Shown: piece by piece, positions 44,625 through 53,985 of the stretch
How the letters are laid out: each line of letters begins with the position of its first letter
Position numbering within the stretch: position 1 is the first letter of the stretch
From: Lachnospiraceae bacterium
GTDB taxonomy: Bacteria > Bacillota > Clostridia > Lachnospirales > Lachnospiraceae
Direction of reading: 5' to 3'
Assembly: GCA_003862155.1 (NCBI GenBank)
Contig: QOUV01000011.1
Location: 1 to 64,000, forward strand
DNA length: 64,000 bases
Notes under the pieces: model-generated
The model's input: the letters and a program-made list of their open reading frames with translations, nothing else
Database searches by the model: none
What the model was told of the DNA's origin: nothing
Made by a program: the position numbers and the translations under genes

Positions 44625-45725
44625 TCATGATTCCAAAACTATATTATTATATTGGAAATCATTGGCCAGGTCAAGCACCTTACCGGATTCGATTTCAACA
44701 ACTTTCGGGCGCATAGGATAATCAGGATTATTTGCGACGACTTTGGCGATCTTTCCATTGGAAAGCTCTACTAATGTATCTACAGGATAGAGGATAACGC
44801 TCTTGGAGAAGCACTCTAAGGCCTTTAAATCCAGGTCATCGCCCATCGCAAGTACGATCTCCATCGCCTCACGCTGTCCGTAGGGCTCCTTGTATGGCCG
44901 CTTTGTGACAAGAGCATCGTAAATATCTGCGACAGCGATAATCCTCGCATAGAGCGGGATCTTCTGGCCTTTGATGCCCATCGGATAGCCCCTGCCGGTC
45001 AATTTCTCATGGTGCAAAAGCACCCCGGCGAGAATATCAGGTGAAAATTCGTCCTTTTCTTTCAGGATGTCATAGCCAAGCTTCGAGTGGGTCTTCATGA
45101 CCTCAAACTCTTCATCCGTAAGCTTTCCCGGCTTGTTTAAAATCTCACTGGGGATCTTCGACTTTCCCATATCGTGCAGAAGGCCCGCTACGAGGAGCTC
45201 ATGGAGCTGGCCCTTATTGAGGCCGTATTTCTTTCCGATGATAGCAGAAATCGTCGCCACGTCGACCGAATGCTTGAATGTGTACTCATCGCTGGTCTTT
45301 AACGTGCGGACATCAAAAGCGATGGAATTATTTGAAAGGATGCTCTTCGTCAGATCCTCTGCGATAGAATTCGTGGCCTCTGCGAAATCCCTGCTCTCCG
45401 GAGCATTGAAAAGATAGGCCACTCCCTGGCCCACTCTCTCCTTTACACTGTTTGAAATGCTTACCTTGACAGGGTCGTCCTTGTGGTTATCCTCGATGGC
45501 CTTCTTCGTGGCTTCCGGAATAACGATATGCTGCTCGAGGTCGTCCGGGACTCCCTCGTAAATGTAGATTCCCATGATTCCCCTCTTCTGGAGGTATTCT
45601 ATCTGGAAATCGTCTAAATACGTGCCCTTTTTTATCATCTCACGGCCGGTGGCGTCGCTTATGGTCTGGTCGATCCGTGAACCTGCCGCTACTGTCCTGG
45701 TACTTACAAATCTTCTCCTGCCCAT
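44625..45725 (-). CDS. HD-GYP domain cyclic-di-GMP phosphodiesterase-like protein
   Basis: A 366-residue protein. The N-terminal ~130 residues form a sensory/PilZ-like or DUF3391-like part. The HD-GYP domain (~145-310) has the metal sites in LLVAGLLHDMGKSKIP, HSKLGYDIL and HHEKLTGRGYP, and the family phrase IAVADIYDALVTKRPYK. The GYP-type triplet (RGYP) is present, so cyclic-di-GMP hydrolysis is likely. The ATG at 45725 has AGGG upstream, better than a GTG two codons before. Co-transcribed with prfC. Confidence 0.9.
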   Translation of the reverse strand: MGRRRFVSTRTVAAGSRIDQTISDATGREMIKKGTYLDDFQIEYLQKRGIMGIYIYEGVPDDLEQHIVIPEATKKAIEDNHKDDPVKVSISNSVKERVGQGVAYLFNAPESRDFAEATNSIAEDLTKSILSNNSIAFDVRTLKTSDEYTFKHSVDVATISAIIGKKYGLNKGQLHELLVAGLLHDMGKSKIPSEILNKPGKLTDEEFEVMKTHSKLGYDILKEKDEFSPDILAGVLLHHEKLTGRGYPMGIKGQKIPLYARIIAVADIYDALVTKRPYKEPYGQREAMEIVLAMGDDLDLKALECFSKSVILYPVDTLVELSNGKIAKVVANNPDYPMRPKVVEIESGKVLDLANDFQYNNIVLES

Positions 45726-45820
45726 TTTCACACCCTGATGCTTTCTCAGCGGAAACTTTTTTTTAGAAAATTAGAAAAAGCAAAAATTACAGCTGTAAAA
45801 AATAAACCACACCAAAATAT

Positions 45821-45849
45821 ATTATACAATACCTTTTAAAAATCCACAA
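45821..45849 (-). promoter_or_regulatory. promoter of the HD-GYP-prfC unit
   Basis: Minus strand TTGTGG (45844-45849), 17 bp, TATAAT (45821-45826). The -35 lies in the last codons of cobS. The leader to the start codon is about 90 nt. Confidence 0.6.
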
Positions 45850-46612
45850 CGGAAATCTTTATGCACAGGGCAAGTGTCCATATAAATACAGCCTCGCAGA
45901 TGCACAGGAAATACCCGCTCGTATCACCCGAGATGCCGCCGAATTCCTTTTCGCAGATAATCCTGGATAAAAAAAGCCACAGGACGCTTATAAGTGTAGC
46001 AGCGATCACAAAGGGCTGCCTGTTTAAAAAGCTGATCGTTATCACAGCGAAAATGTAGATAAACATCATAGTAAGCACAAACTGCCTGCTGCCCTTCGTA
46101 TCGAAGTGAATAAGCGAGGTATTGCTGTCACGCCTTTTAAAAGTGCAGACGGCAATTCCGGAAAGTGCCCTCGATATCACGAACGCGTACAGGATCGAAG
46201 AAAAATATCCTGAAGACATCACCTGACAGATTCCCGAAGTCACAAAAAGCGTAAGCACGATAAGCTGTATCACGCCGAACGCGCCAATATGAGAATCCTT
46301 CATGATGCGGATTTTTTCGCTCCTGTCCCTGTGCGAGCAGAGCGCATCCATCGTATCCATGTAGCCATCGATATGGAATCCACCGGTGTAGATTACGATT
46401 ATAGCAGAAAGCACAAGTGACGCCGGAAGCGCGCCAAAATTAAATATGGAAAAAAATTTATAGACCAGATACATGACTCCCGAAAGGCCCGCGCCGACCA
46501 GCGGGAAGAACGCAAAAGAGTTCTCGTAATTTTTCTGGTCCCACTGGAACTGCGGCATCGGGATTGCCGAATACATTGAAAAGGCTATCGCCATACTTCT
46601 GAAAAAATCCAT
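45836..46612 (-). CDS. cobS: adenosylcobinamide-GDP ribazoletransferase CobS
   Basis: A 258-residue multipass enzyme that joins alpha-ribazole to adenosylcobinamide-GDP, the last step of cobalamin assembly. Family signatures: YSAIPMPQFQWDQKNYENSFAFFPLVGAG at the N-terminus, GGFHIDGYMDTMDAL with the acidic metal site, and DSHIGAFGVIQLI. About six membrane segments follow. Its partner cobU lies five genes upstream at 49098. Confidence 0.95.
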   Translation of the reverse strand: MDFFRSMAIAFSMYSAIPMPQFQWDQKNYENSFAFFPLVGAGLSGVMYLVYKFFSIFNFGALPASLVLSAIIVIYTGGFHIDGYMDTMDALCSHRDRSEKIRIMKDSHIGAFGVIQLIVLTLFVTSGICQVMSSGYFSSILYAFVISRALSGIAVCTFKRRDSNTSLIHFDTKGSRQFVLTMMFIYIFAVITISFLNRQPFVIAATLISVLWLFLSRIICEKEFGGISGDTSGYFLCICEAVFIWTLALCIKISVVDF

Positions 46613-46637
46613 TAAAATTTTCCTTGAATTCTGATCT

Positions 46638-47621
46638 TCAGATCAGTGAAAATGAAACTGACATCCTGTCGTTTTTGCAGACAAGGTTCATCATCGCACC
46701 GTTTATCATCGTAAGTCGCGGAACCGAGTGACCGATATCTGCCCTCTCGATCACCGGAATACCGGAGAGTGCAATGCTTAAAGCGTCATGGTATGTCATC
46801 CCGGACTCTGATGACTCAAAAGCGCTCCTGCCGAAAATAACCGCATTTGCGCCCTCGAACCAGCCCGCATATCTGAACTGAAGAAGCGTCCGGTAAAGTG
46901 CCTCCGAGCTCAGGGAAAAATTGTCAAAATACCAGATAAATCCGTCGTCTCTGTATCTTTTCAGGAAATCGTGTGTGCCGTCGAACTTAGTCCCTATCAG
47001 ATCTTTCAACACGTCGATACATCCTCCGATGCATCTGCCGCTTGTAGAAAGCTTTTGAACAGAGCAGGTCATATCAGAATCACTGTCGTATTCGATCTTA
47101 TCTGCCATAAAAGGCATAGTGGACATGTACTTTGGAAATCCCGATTCTGTCAGATTCTCTCCCTTTATCACAGAAAGGTTCGTCTTTACAAAGTCAGGCA
47201 CAGGAAAATTGCCGTAGGCTCCGGCATTCATGCCGTAAAGCGTCGCGACATCGTATTTGGTCGTATATGGATAGAGAAGTCCTGTCGGATCAGAGGCTCC
47301 CATAAGCCATTTGGGATTTACTCTCATAAGGTCAAAGTTCACATACGGAAGACATTCATCGAGAAAATCTCCGCCAGCGGCGCACATCACAAAGTCGACC
47401 TTAAGATCCGAAAAGAGAGAATTAAGCTCCTCTCCCCTGGTCTTTGCGTCGGCACTTCTCTGGTCATTTACTCTGACAGAAGGGCTCTCTTTAATCTGAA
47501 AACCTTCCGACTCGAGAAAACCAATCGACTTCTCAAAACCCTCTATATCATCGCCGACCCCGGCGCTCGGCGCCGCAATTCCTATCGTGCTTCCGTTCTG
47601 TAAAAATTCAGGGTATACCAT
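46638..47621 (-). CDS. S66-family LD-carboxypeptidase / MccF-like peptidase
   Basis: A 327-residue serine peptidase. The N-terminal PEFLQNGSTIGIAAPSAG strand is typical. The nucleophile Ser110 sits in the elbow MGASDPTGLLYPY, and the distant His in ADIGHSVPRL with a Glu in the C-terminal half complete the triad. S66 enzymes trim tetrapeptides from muropeptides or inactivate microcin C-like toxins; residues alone do not decide which. It lies between larE and cobS. Confidence 0.9.
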   Translation of the reverse strand: MVYPEFLQNGSTIGIAAPSAGVGDDIEGFEKSIGFLESEGFQIKESPSVRVNDQRSADAKTRGEELNSLFSDLKVDFVMCAAGGDFLDECLPYVNFDLMRVNPKWLMGASDPTGLLYPYTTKYDVATLYGMNAGAYGNFPVPDFVKTNLSVIKGENLTESGFPKYMSTMPFMADKIEYDSDSDMTCSVQKLSTSGRCIGGCIDVLKDLIGTKFDGTHDFLKRYRDDGFIWYFDNFSLSSEALYRTLLQFRYAGWFEGANAVIFGRSAFESSESGMTYHDALSIALSGIPVIERADIGHSVPRLTMINGAMMNLVCKNDRMSVSFSLI

Positions 47622-47640
47622 ATATTCTCCTCTAAGTTAT

Positions 47641-48477
47641 TTATTCAGCAGAAACTTTTTCCGACAAAGTCTCGTCTGAAAGAGTCTCGTTCATGCTCCC
47701 GGTCCGATAACCGGTAAGGTCCATAGTCACATAGGTAAAACCGTATGACTTTAATGCCTCGGTTATCTTCTTACGGTTTAAAAGCACCTTCTTGAGTTCG
47801 CTCTCGTCTACTTCTATACGCGCAAGATTTTCCCCGTGGATTCTGACACGTACCTGATGAAATCCGAGGTCTAAGAGAAGCTGCTCGGCTTTTTCCACCA
47901 TTCCAAGCTTCGGGACCGTAATCTCTTCCCCGTAGACAAATCTCGACGAGAGGCAGGCAAAGCTCTGCTTGTTCCAGGTAGGAAGAGCAAGCTCTTTCGA
48001 AAGCTGTCGAATCTCTTTTTTGTAGAGCTTCGCATGGCGCAGCGGGCTTTTTATCCCAAGCTCAGCTACAGCCATAAGGCCCGGCCTGTAGTCGCCATTG
48101 TCGTCCATATTTGACCCTTCAGCGACAGCTTTAATTCCGTTTTTCTCTGAAAGCTCAAATATTTCTGTAAAAAGCTCATGTTTGCACAGATAGCACCTGT
48201 TCGTCGGATTGTGTGAAAATCCCGGTATCATAAGTTCCTCGGAATCGACGACAAAATGCCTGATGCCCTCCTTTTTGCAGAAGTCAAGAGCCTCATCGAG
48301 CTCTCTTTTGGGAAATGAAGCTGATCTCGCGGTCACAGCTATACAGTTGTCACCTAAGACATCGTGCGCCGTCTTTAAAAGAAAAGTCGAATCCACTCCG
48401 CCTGAAAAAGCTACGGCAACGGAGCCCAGGCCTCTCAGATATTCTTTTAGATCATCGTATTTTTCCTGTGCAGTCAT
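47641..48477 (-). CDS. larE: ATP-dependent sacrificial sulfur transferase LarE
   Basis: A 278-residue PP-loop ATPase: VAFSGGVDSTFLLKTAHD near residue 20, SASFPKRELDEALDFCKKEG, and the cysteine-bearing TNRCYLCKHELF. LarE donates sulfur to the nickel-pincer cofactor of lactate racemase. larA, larB and larC are absent from the window. The conserved Cys that LarE sacrifices appears as the CLSSR/RCYLC region; the exact residue needs alignment. Overlaps the HD gene by 4 bp (ATGA). Confidence 0.9.
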   Translation of the reverse strand: MTAQEKYDDLKEYLRGLGSVAVAFSGGVDSTFLLKTAHDVLGDNCIAVTARSASFPKRELDEALDFCKKEGIRHFVVDSEELMIPGFSHNPTNRCYLCKHELFTEIFELSEKNGIKAVAEGSNMDDNGDYRPGLMAVAELGIKSPLRHAKLYKKEIRQLSKELALPTWNKQSFACLSSRFVYGEEITVPKLGMVEKAEQLLLDLGFHQVRVRIHGENLARIEVDESELKKVLLNRKKITEALKSYGFTYVTMDLTGYRTGSMNETLSDETLSEKVSAE

Positions 48478-49073
48478 TCTCTGTCATCCTTTAATTCGCC
48501 GGATTCAAGGTGCCTGTCGAGGATCTCCTTCGTTATCTGATAGAGATCCTTTGAGGCATTCTTTGTACCATCCTGCCTTCCACGGACCTGACCATATGAG
48601 ACGCCGTGTTCTACCCAGTCGCTTCCGCCGTTCGAATCGTTTAAAAGCAGTGGCTGGAGGTTGTCCATCGCCCTCGCAAATCTGGCCTCCGGGGTCTTTT
48701 TTTCCTGAAATTCCTCGAAAATACCGCGCAGGTCAGCAGCCTGGTCTTCAGGCAGCAGCGAAAAAATCCGGTCAGCGGCCTTCTCCTCCCTTGCTTCCTG
48801 CGTCTTCTTCCCCTCTTCGTCGTAGGCATAGGTGTCGCCGGCGTCGATCTCAACAATGTCGTGGATAAGGCACATGATCATAGTCCTTGCGACGTCAATT
48901 TTTTCATCGGAATATTCGCTTAAAAGATAGGTCATAAGAGCCATGTGCCACGCATGCTCCGCGTCATCCTCATTTCTGCCGTGGTTCGTCAGATGAGTCT
49001 GGCGGAAAACCGTCTTCTCCTTATCAGCTTCAAGTATAAAATCCTTCTGTTTTTCAAATCTTTCTCTGTCCAT
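48474..49073 (-). CDS. HD-domain hydrolase (YfbR/HDDC2-like 5'-nucleotidase family)
   Basis: A 199-residue HD hydrolase. Metal ligands appear in EDDAEHAWHMALMTY and MCLIHDIVEIDAGDTYAYDE. This spacing fits the HDDC2/YfbR deoxynucleotidase group. It overlaps the larE start by 4 bp, so the two are translated together. Substrate not readable from sequence. Confidence 0.88.
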   Translation of the reverse strand: MDRERFEKQKDFILEADKEKTVFRQTHLTNHGRNEDDAEHAWHMALMTYLLSEYSDEKIDVARTMIMCLIHDIVEIDAGDTYAYDEEGKKTQEAREEKAADRIFSLLPEDQAADLRGIFEEFQEKKTPEARFARAMDNLQPLLLNDSNGGSDWVEHGVSYGQVRGRQDGTKNASKDLYQITKEILDRHLESGELKDDRE

Positions 49074-49097
49074 ATACGCTCCTTTAAAAATGCAGAT

Positions 49098-49607
49098 CTA
49101 ATTGTAATCGACTCTTATCCCTGCGATGATTTCTGTCACCTTACCCCGCTCTGCTAAAAATGTGTGAATCCTGCCAAGCTCCCTCATATATTCCTCGGTA
49201 AGAGGATCGTAATCTGTTCCCGATTCAAAAATATCGTCGGAGACTATAATAAGGCGTTTCGAGCGTTTCATCAGAAATTCAATGTCGCTTACGACTTTTT
49301 CGTATGCATCGTGGCAGACTCCTCCGTCACTAAGAAACATCGCATCTGCAAGCAGGTTCGGAAGGTCTTCGAGCAGCACGTCAGATCCTTCAGGGATTCC
49401 TGCCTTTGAAAAATCCCCGGTGGATTCTATTGTCGTAAATCCCTTGTCCGCTCTTCTTCTGATGTGCCTTTCGATCCGCCTGATGGCTGACTTATCCCGC
49501 CTCATAGTCGCAAGATATATTTTTTCCGGGGAATCGGATAACAGGCTCTCCGCGAAGTCGCTTTTTCCGCTTCCGCTCCCTCCAAAAATAAGTCTTATTT
49601 CATCCAT
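49098..49607 (-). CDS. cobU: adenosylcobinamide kinase/guanylyltransferase CobU
   Basis: A 169-residue enzyme that phosphorylates adenosylcobinamide and attaches GMP. P-loop GGSGSGKS at residues 9-16 and the HIRRRADKGFTTIEST guanylylation segment with its His; the DVLLEDLPNLLADAMF stretch also matches. It starts 2-3 nt from the predicted transcription start and lacks a ribosome site. First gene of the cobU-HD-larE-S66-cobS run. Confidence 0.9.
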   Translation of the reverse strand: MDEIRLIFGGSGSGKSDFAESLLSDSPEKIYLATMRRDKSAIRRIERHIRRRADKGFTTIESTGDFSKAGIPEGSDVLLEDLPNLLADAMFLSDGGVCHDAYEKVVSDIEFLMKRSKRLIIVSDDIFESGTDYDPLTEEYMRELGRIHTFLAERGKVTEIIAGIRVDYN

Positions 49608-49616
49608 GATTCAAAT

Positions 49617-49644
49617 ATTATAACACAAAAACGCCCCATGCCAA
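49617..49644 (-). promoter_or_regulatory. cobU promoter embedded in the phoU terminator
   Basis: Minus strand TTGGCA (49639-49644), 16 bp, TATAAT (49617-49622). The -35 is part of the terminator stem, and the start codon begins 9 nt after the -10, implying a leaderless or near-leaderless transcript. Confidence 0.6.
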
Positions 49645-49662
49645 TGGCACAGGGTGTTTTGT
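49624..49662 (-). terminator. terminator of the phoB-phoU operon
   Basis: ACACCCTGTGCCA pairs with TGGCATGGGGCGT (two G-U or mismatched positions) and is flanked by A/T runs on both sides, so it can act in either direction. It lies 27 nt after phoU. Confidence 0.85.
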
Positions 49663-49688
49663 AAAAAAATATATATCCGGGAGTGGAC

Positions 49689-50321
49689 TTATTGATTAAG
49701 CAGATGTAACACGTGTCGGGCGATGCTCTCCGAATGATCTCCCATTCTCTCGAAGTACTTTGCTATCATCATTATATCTATACCAGGGGATGCATCCTTT
49801 TTCTTGTCGCCGCGGATTGCTTCGATCACCGAAGCTTTCACCTCGTCGAAAAGATCATCGACCTCATCGTCATAGGCTATGATCTTTCTGGCCTGATCAG
49901 AATCTCTGTTTACAAGCGATTCGACACTCTTCGAAACCATATACGAAGCCGCGTCAGCCATCATAAGGATAGGGACCTGGGTTTTAAGCTGCGAGTCAGC
50001 CACATACGGAATGATCTCGGCAACGTCGTAGGCATTTACACCGATGCGCTGCATATCGATTATGACATTGCTTGCAGTGTGTATCATTCGAAGGTCGCCT
50101 GCCACCGGCTGTTCTTTTATGATCAGACTGTAACAGAGATCCTCAATTTCCTGCTGCTTCTTTGCGATATTTTCGGAGACTTTCTTAATCTCCTCAATGT
50201 CCCCCTGCTTCTCGTCGGCTAAGGCATCGACATCCCGGTGAATCGCGTCCACACACATCTTGCCCATCTCGACAAGCTCGGAGTTCAGCTCTTTAAGCTC
50301 TGCATTAAAATTATCTCTCAT
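49689..50321 (-). CDS. phoU: phosphate transport regulator PhoU
   Basis: A 210-residue all-helical two-repeat protein that links PstB to PhoR and damps the response at high phosphate. The first repeat has ELVEMGKMCVDAIHRDVDAL and SLIIKEQPVAGDLRMI; the second has GIDIMMIAKYFERMGDHSESIARHVL. Last gene of the Pho operon. Confidence 0.95.
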   Translation of the reverse strand: MRDNFNAELKELNSELVEMGKMCVDAIHRDVDALADEKQGDIEEIKKVSENIAKKQQEIEDLCYSLIIKEQPVAGDLRMIHTASNVIIDMQRIGVNAYDVAEIIPYVADSQLKTQVPILMMADAASYMVSKSVESLVNRDSDQARKIIAYDDEVDDLFDEVKASVIEAIRGDKKKDASPGIDIMMIAKYFERMGDHSESIARHVLHLLNQ

Positions 50322-50346
50322 ATCAATTAACCCTTCTGGTCAAAAA

Positions 50347-51096
50347 TCAACCGAATCTGCCTGTAATGTAATCTTCAGTTCTCTTGTCAGCCGGATGTGA
50401 GAAGATCTTTTCGGTGTTATCGTATTCGATAAGCTCACCGAGAAGGAAAAAGGCGGTTCTGTCGGCAATTCTTGCGGCCTGCTGCATATTGTGCGTTACC
50501 ATGATGATCGTGTATTTTTTCTTAAGCTCGAGAAGGAGGTCTTCGATCTTAGAAGTTGATACAGGATCAAGTGCTGACGTTGACTCGTCGAGCAGAAGCA
50601 CCTCAGGCTTTACAGCCAGTGCCCTGGCGATGCACAGTCTCTGCTGCTGGCCGCCGCTCATGCCGAGAGCTGAAGTTTTCAGTCTGTCCTTGCATTCGTC
50701 CCAGATGGCGGCCTGCTTTAAAGAAGTCTCTACAATCTCGTCGAGCTCTTTCTTCTTGTGGACGCCCAGAATCCTCGGACCATATGCAATATTGTCATAG
50801 ATGCTCATTGGAAAAGGATTTGCCTTCTGGAAAACCATACCGACACGGCTCCTTAAAACATTGGCATCTAAGTTTTTGATGTTCTCACCCCTCAGGCTTA
50901 TCTCTCCCTCAATCCTTACACCTTCGATCTGGTCATTCATCCTGTTTAAGGTACGGAGAAAAGTGGATTTTCCACAACCAGAAGGTCCTATCAGGGCTGT
51001 GATCTGATTCTTTGGAACAGCCATATTTATATCCATCAGTGCATGGTGTTTACCATACCAGAGATTAAGGTCTTTAGTTTCAATTACGCTACTCAT
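50347..51096 (-). CDS. pstB: phosphate ABC transporter ATP-binding protein PstB
   Basis: A 249-residue ATPase of the phosphate importer: Walker [11 protein letters not shown]-loop [20 protein letters not shown], signature [16 protein letters not shown] and Walker [15 protein letters not shown] at 51096 has AGGGTGAT just upstream; a longer frame to 51129 overlaps pstA and was rejected. Confidence 0.97.
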   Translation of the reverse strand: MSSVIETKDLNLWYGKHHALMDINMAVPKNQITALIGPSGCGKSTFLRTLNRMNDQIEGVRIEGEISLRGENIKNLDANVLRSRVGMVFQKANPFPMSIYDNIAYGPRILGVHKKKELDEIVETSLKQAAIWDECKDRLKTSALGMSGGQQQRLCIARALAVKPEVLLLDESTSALDPVSTSKIEDLLLELKKKYTIIMVTHNMQQAARIADRTAFFLLGELIEYDNTEKIFSHPADKRTEDYITGRFG

Positions 51097-51125
51097 AAAA
51101 TCACCCTGTCTTTTTTCAGTAAAGA

Positions 51126-52025
51126 TCATTTCTTAAGCTTTTTTCCAAGAAGCTTTGCGCTGATATTTATCACAAATGTGATGATAAGCAGAATTACTGC
51201 GATTGCAAAGGCAACATCGAACTGTCCTCTCTCTTTCGCGTACATGTAAAGAGAAACCGTAAGGGTCGCGCCGGCATTTCCCGGTGTGATACTTTTAAGC
51301 GGTGTAAGGATCTCGTTTGCCATGCCTGCTGTGTAGAGAAGAGCTGCCGACTCACCGACGATACGGCCGATTGAAAGAATGATGCCTGTTACGATACCAT
51401 CCATTGCACTTGGAAGGACTACTGTGCGGACCATGTGCCATCTGCCGGCGCCAAGGGCCAGAGCACCTTCCCTGTAACTGTCCGGGACCGTCTTTAAAGC
51501 TTCCTGAGTAGTACGGATAATGATCGGAAGTGTCATTACTGCGAGAGTCAGGGCACCTGCAAGGATCGAAGTTCCCATATTCATTGCCTGAACAAAGATC
51601 AGCATACCAGCGAGACCGTAGATGATAGAAGGAATACCACTTAAGGTCTCTGTCGCAAGCTCGATCACACGGACGAGTTTTTTATTCGTAGCATACTCGT
51701 TCAGATAAACTGCCGTGCCGACCCCGATAGGGAGTGCAAATACCAGAGCTATTATAATGATATACAGTGTATTTAAAATATTAGGAAGTATACCGATGTT
51801 GTCGGTCAGAAGTGATGGAGTCGTCGAAAGGAGATTCCAGGTCACATGAGGTACACCTCTGAAAAAAATATAACCGATGATCCCCACGAGGAGCACTGTC
51901 GTAAGTGCTGCCGCAAAATACATGAGTCCTTTAAGGGCGCCGATCTTTGCCTTTCTCTTTGCTGAAATCCCTGCCTTTGCGGTAAGGATAGCGTCGCTTG
52001 TGTTAGTCCCTGAAATATCCATCAT
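51126..52025 (-). CDS. pstA: phosphate ABC transporter permease PstA
   Basis: A 299-residue permease with six membrane segments and the EAA-type loop [33 protein letters not shown]. Family phrase [15 protein letters not shown] is present. Its ATG overlaps the pstC stop (AAATGATG), so the permeases are made in coupling. Confidence 0.96.
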   Translation of the reverse strand: MMDISGTNTSDAILTAKAGISAKRKAKIGALKGLMYFAAALTTVLLVGIIGYIFFRGVPHVTWNLLSTTPSLLTDNIGILPNILNTLYIIIIALVFALPIGVGTAVYLNEYATNKKLVRVIELATETLSGIPSIIYGLAGMLIFVQAMNMGTSILAGALTLAVMTLPIIIRTTQEALKTVPDSYREGALALGAGRWHMVRTVVLPSAMDGIVTGIILSIGRIVGESAALLYTAGMANEILTPLKSITPGNAGATLTVSLYMYAKERGQFDVAFAIAVILLIITFVINISAKLLGKKLKK

Positions 52026-52921
52026 TTAACCTCTCCTTTCGAAGTGAGCTTTCTAAGCACCACATTGATCATTATTATGAAGAAGAAAAGTACCAGTGCT
52101 ATTGAGAAGAGTGCCTGCCTCTGAAGTCCTGAAGAGTAAGACATCTCACTTGCTACGGCTGTAGTAAGGAATCTTACGCTCTTGAAAATTCCCGGCATGT
52201 TGGCAACATTTCCTGCTACCATCATTACTGCCATCGCCTCACCTATAGCACGTCCTGTGCCCAGGATTACAGAGGTAAGAACTCCGCTCCGTGCTGCCGG
52301 AAGAGACACCTTAAAGACTGTTTCAGTATAGGTGGCGCCCAGTGCCAGCGAACCTTCCTCGTACTCCTTTGGAACCGCTCTAAGTGCTGTCTCAGACTCT
52401 GAGATGATCGAAGGAAGGACCATAATAGCAAGAACTACTGTGGCTGAAAAGAGGTTTGCTCCATCAGGGAGATTGAAAAGTTTCCTGACGCTCGGGACTA
52501 TGATTATCATACCGAAGAGACCATAGACTACTGAAGGAATTGCAGCCAGCAGATCAACTGCCTCACGGACTGCAGCAGCCACCGGTCCTGGCGCCATCTT
52601 TGCCAGATATACCGCACAGAAGATGCCCACCGGAACACTCACCAGGAGAGCTCCACATGTACCATAAACTGATGTAAGTATGAACGGAAGGATTCCAAAG
52701 GACGGTTTTGCAGCTGTCGACGCCCATTTAGTTCCGAACATGAACTTGAAGAAGCCGATCTTTGTGATTGCCGGAACACCTGAGATAATCAGGAAAATCG
52801 AGATAAAAATTACGAAAGCTATTGAAAACATTCCGAAGATCAGGAATATCGTCTTAAAAATATTCTCGACGCTCTTCTGTTTCTTCAGCCTTGATTTTTG
52901 TAAAGTCACTGTACCGTCCAT
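52022..52921 (-). CDS. pstC: phosphate ABC transporter permease PstC
   Basis: A 299-residue permease: long first segment, IPSVVYGLFGMIIIVP, and EAA loop ALRAVPKEYEEGSLALGATYTETVFKVSLPAA, followed by VILGTGRAIGEAMAVMMVAGN. Pairs with PstA. Confidence 0.96.
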   Translation of the reverse strand: MDGTVTLQKSRLKKQKSVENIFKTIFLIFGMFSIAFVIFISIFLIISGVPAITKIGFFKFMFGTKWASTAAKPSFGILPFILTSVYGTCGALLVSVPVGIFCAVYLAKMAPGPVAAAVREAVDLLAAIPSVVYGLFGMIIIVPSVRKLFNLPDGANLFSATVVLAIMVLPSIISESETALRAVPKEYEEGSLALGATYTETVFKVSLPAARSGVLTSVILGTGRAIGEAMAVMMVAGNVANMPGIFKSVRFLTTAVASEMSYSSGLQRQALFSIALVLFFFIIMINVVLRKLTSKGEVK

Positions 52922-52975
52922 TGTTGTTGCCTCCCTGGATAAATTTACTTGTGAAATCCTCCCCGGTCAATTCTT

Positions 52976-53872
52976 TTAGTTCTTGGAAACAGCTCCTGCC
53001 TTTGAAATATACTGTCCTGCCTCTGAGCCAGTGCAGTAATCGAAGAAAGCCTGAGCCGGTGCACTTAACTTCTTGCCATCTTTTGTGATCAGGTTGAAGT
53101 TACGCTGGATCTTGTAAGAACCATCCTTTACAGTGTTTTCAGAAGGTGCTACTCCGCCGACCTTGATAGCTTTTACAGAGTTGTTTAAATCTGCAAGTGA
53201 AGCATAGCCGATAGCGTTAGGGTTGCTTGCTACAGTCTGGATGACATCACCTGTTGAAGTGAGCTCCTGAGCGTACTTGCACTTCTCTTTTGTATTGGTG
53301 ATCGTCTCGAAGCCGTCACGTGTTCCTGATGCAGCCTCACGTCCGATTACAACGATCTGTCCATCTGAGCCGCCAACGTCTTTCCAGTTCTTGGTCTGGC
53401 CTGTGTAGATCTTTGAAATCTGGTCGATTGAGAGGTCCTTTACATTGTTCTTCGGATTTATGATCATTGCGATACCGTCGATTGCGATCGTAGTCTGAGT
53501 AAGGCCTGTCTTCTTCTCGTCGTCTGTAAGGTCACGGCTTGCAAGTCCGATGTCGCAGCTTCCCTTGCCGACTGCTTCGATACCTGAGCCTGATCCTGTA
53601 GGGTTGTAAGTAACCTTTACTCCTGAATTCTTCTGCATGAAAGCTTCGCTTAAGTAGCCGATAACTTTCTCCATGGAAGTCGAGCCATCAGTTGCAACTG
53701 TTCCCGAAAGTGATCCAGATGAAGCTGAGCTTCCAGATGCTGAAGCAGACGATGCAGTCGCAGTTTTTTCGCTGCTTCCCGATGTAGCCTTCTGTGTGCT
53801 TCCGCAGCCAGTCATAAGTGTCATAGCTGCCATTGCTGAACAGAGAATAAGTGATAAGATCTTTTTCTTCAT
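52976..53872 (-). CDS. pstS: phosphate-binding lipoprotein PstS
   Basis: A 298-residue lipoprotein with lipobox MTGC (Cys23) and a Ser/Ala-rich linker. Phosphate-binding phrases follow: GTVATDGSTSMEKVIGYLSEAF, YNPTGSGSGIEAVGKGSCDIGLASRDLTDDE, VVIGREAASGTRDGFE. Separated from phoR by 156 bp that hold a Pho-box-like repeat and a terminator. Confidence 0.96.
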   Translation of the reverse strand: MKKKILSLILCSAMAAMTLMTGCGSTQKATSGSSEKTATASSASASGSSASSGSLSGTVATDGSTSMEKVIGYLSEAFMQKNSGVKVTYNPTGSGSGIEAVGKGSCDIGLASRDLTDDEKKTGLTQTTIAIDGIAMIINPKNNVKDLSIDQISKIYTGQTKNWKDVGGSDGQIVVIGREAASGTRDGFETITNTKEKCKYAQELTSTGDVIQTVASNPNAIGYASLADLNNSVKAIKVGGVAPSENTVKDGSYKIQRNFNLITKDGKKLSAPAQAFFDYCTGSEAGQYISKAGAVSKN

Positions 53873-53948
53873 TTTTTACTCCTTTGTTTTTAGCTTATCA
53901 AAATATTTTTCCCTTGCTACGCATATTATGTTAGACCAGCCAGGTAAC

Positions 53949-53979
53949 AAAAAAATAACGGAGGCGTTAAGCCTCCGTT
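53949..53979 (-). terminator. terminator/attenuator before pstS
   Basis: Minus-strand AACGGAGGC pairs with GCCTCCGTT around TTAAC, followed by ATTTTTTTG. It lies between the phoR end and pstS, downstream of Pho-box-like repeats, and would separate regulator from transporter transcripts or attenuate pstS. Confidence 0.85.
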
Positions 53980-53985
53980 AAGATT

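Noticed and set aside
46971..47603. 210-codon plus-strand open frame
   Set aside because: Opposite the well-supported S66 peptidase gene; no family features, no ribosome site.
49098..49607. Cobalamin riboswitch before cobU
   Set aside because: The gap to phoU is only ~80 nt and is filled by a terminator and promoter; no room for the ~200-nt riboswitch.
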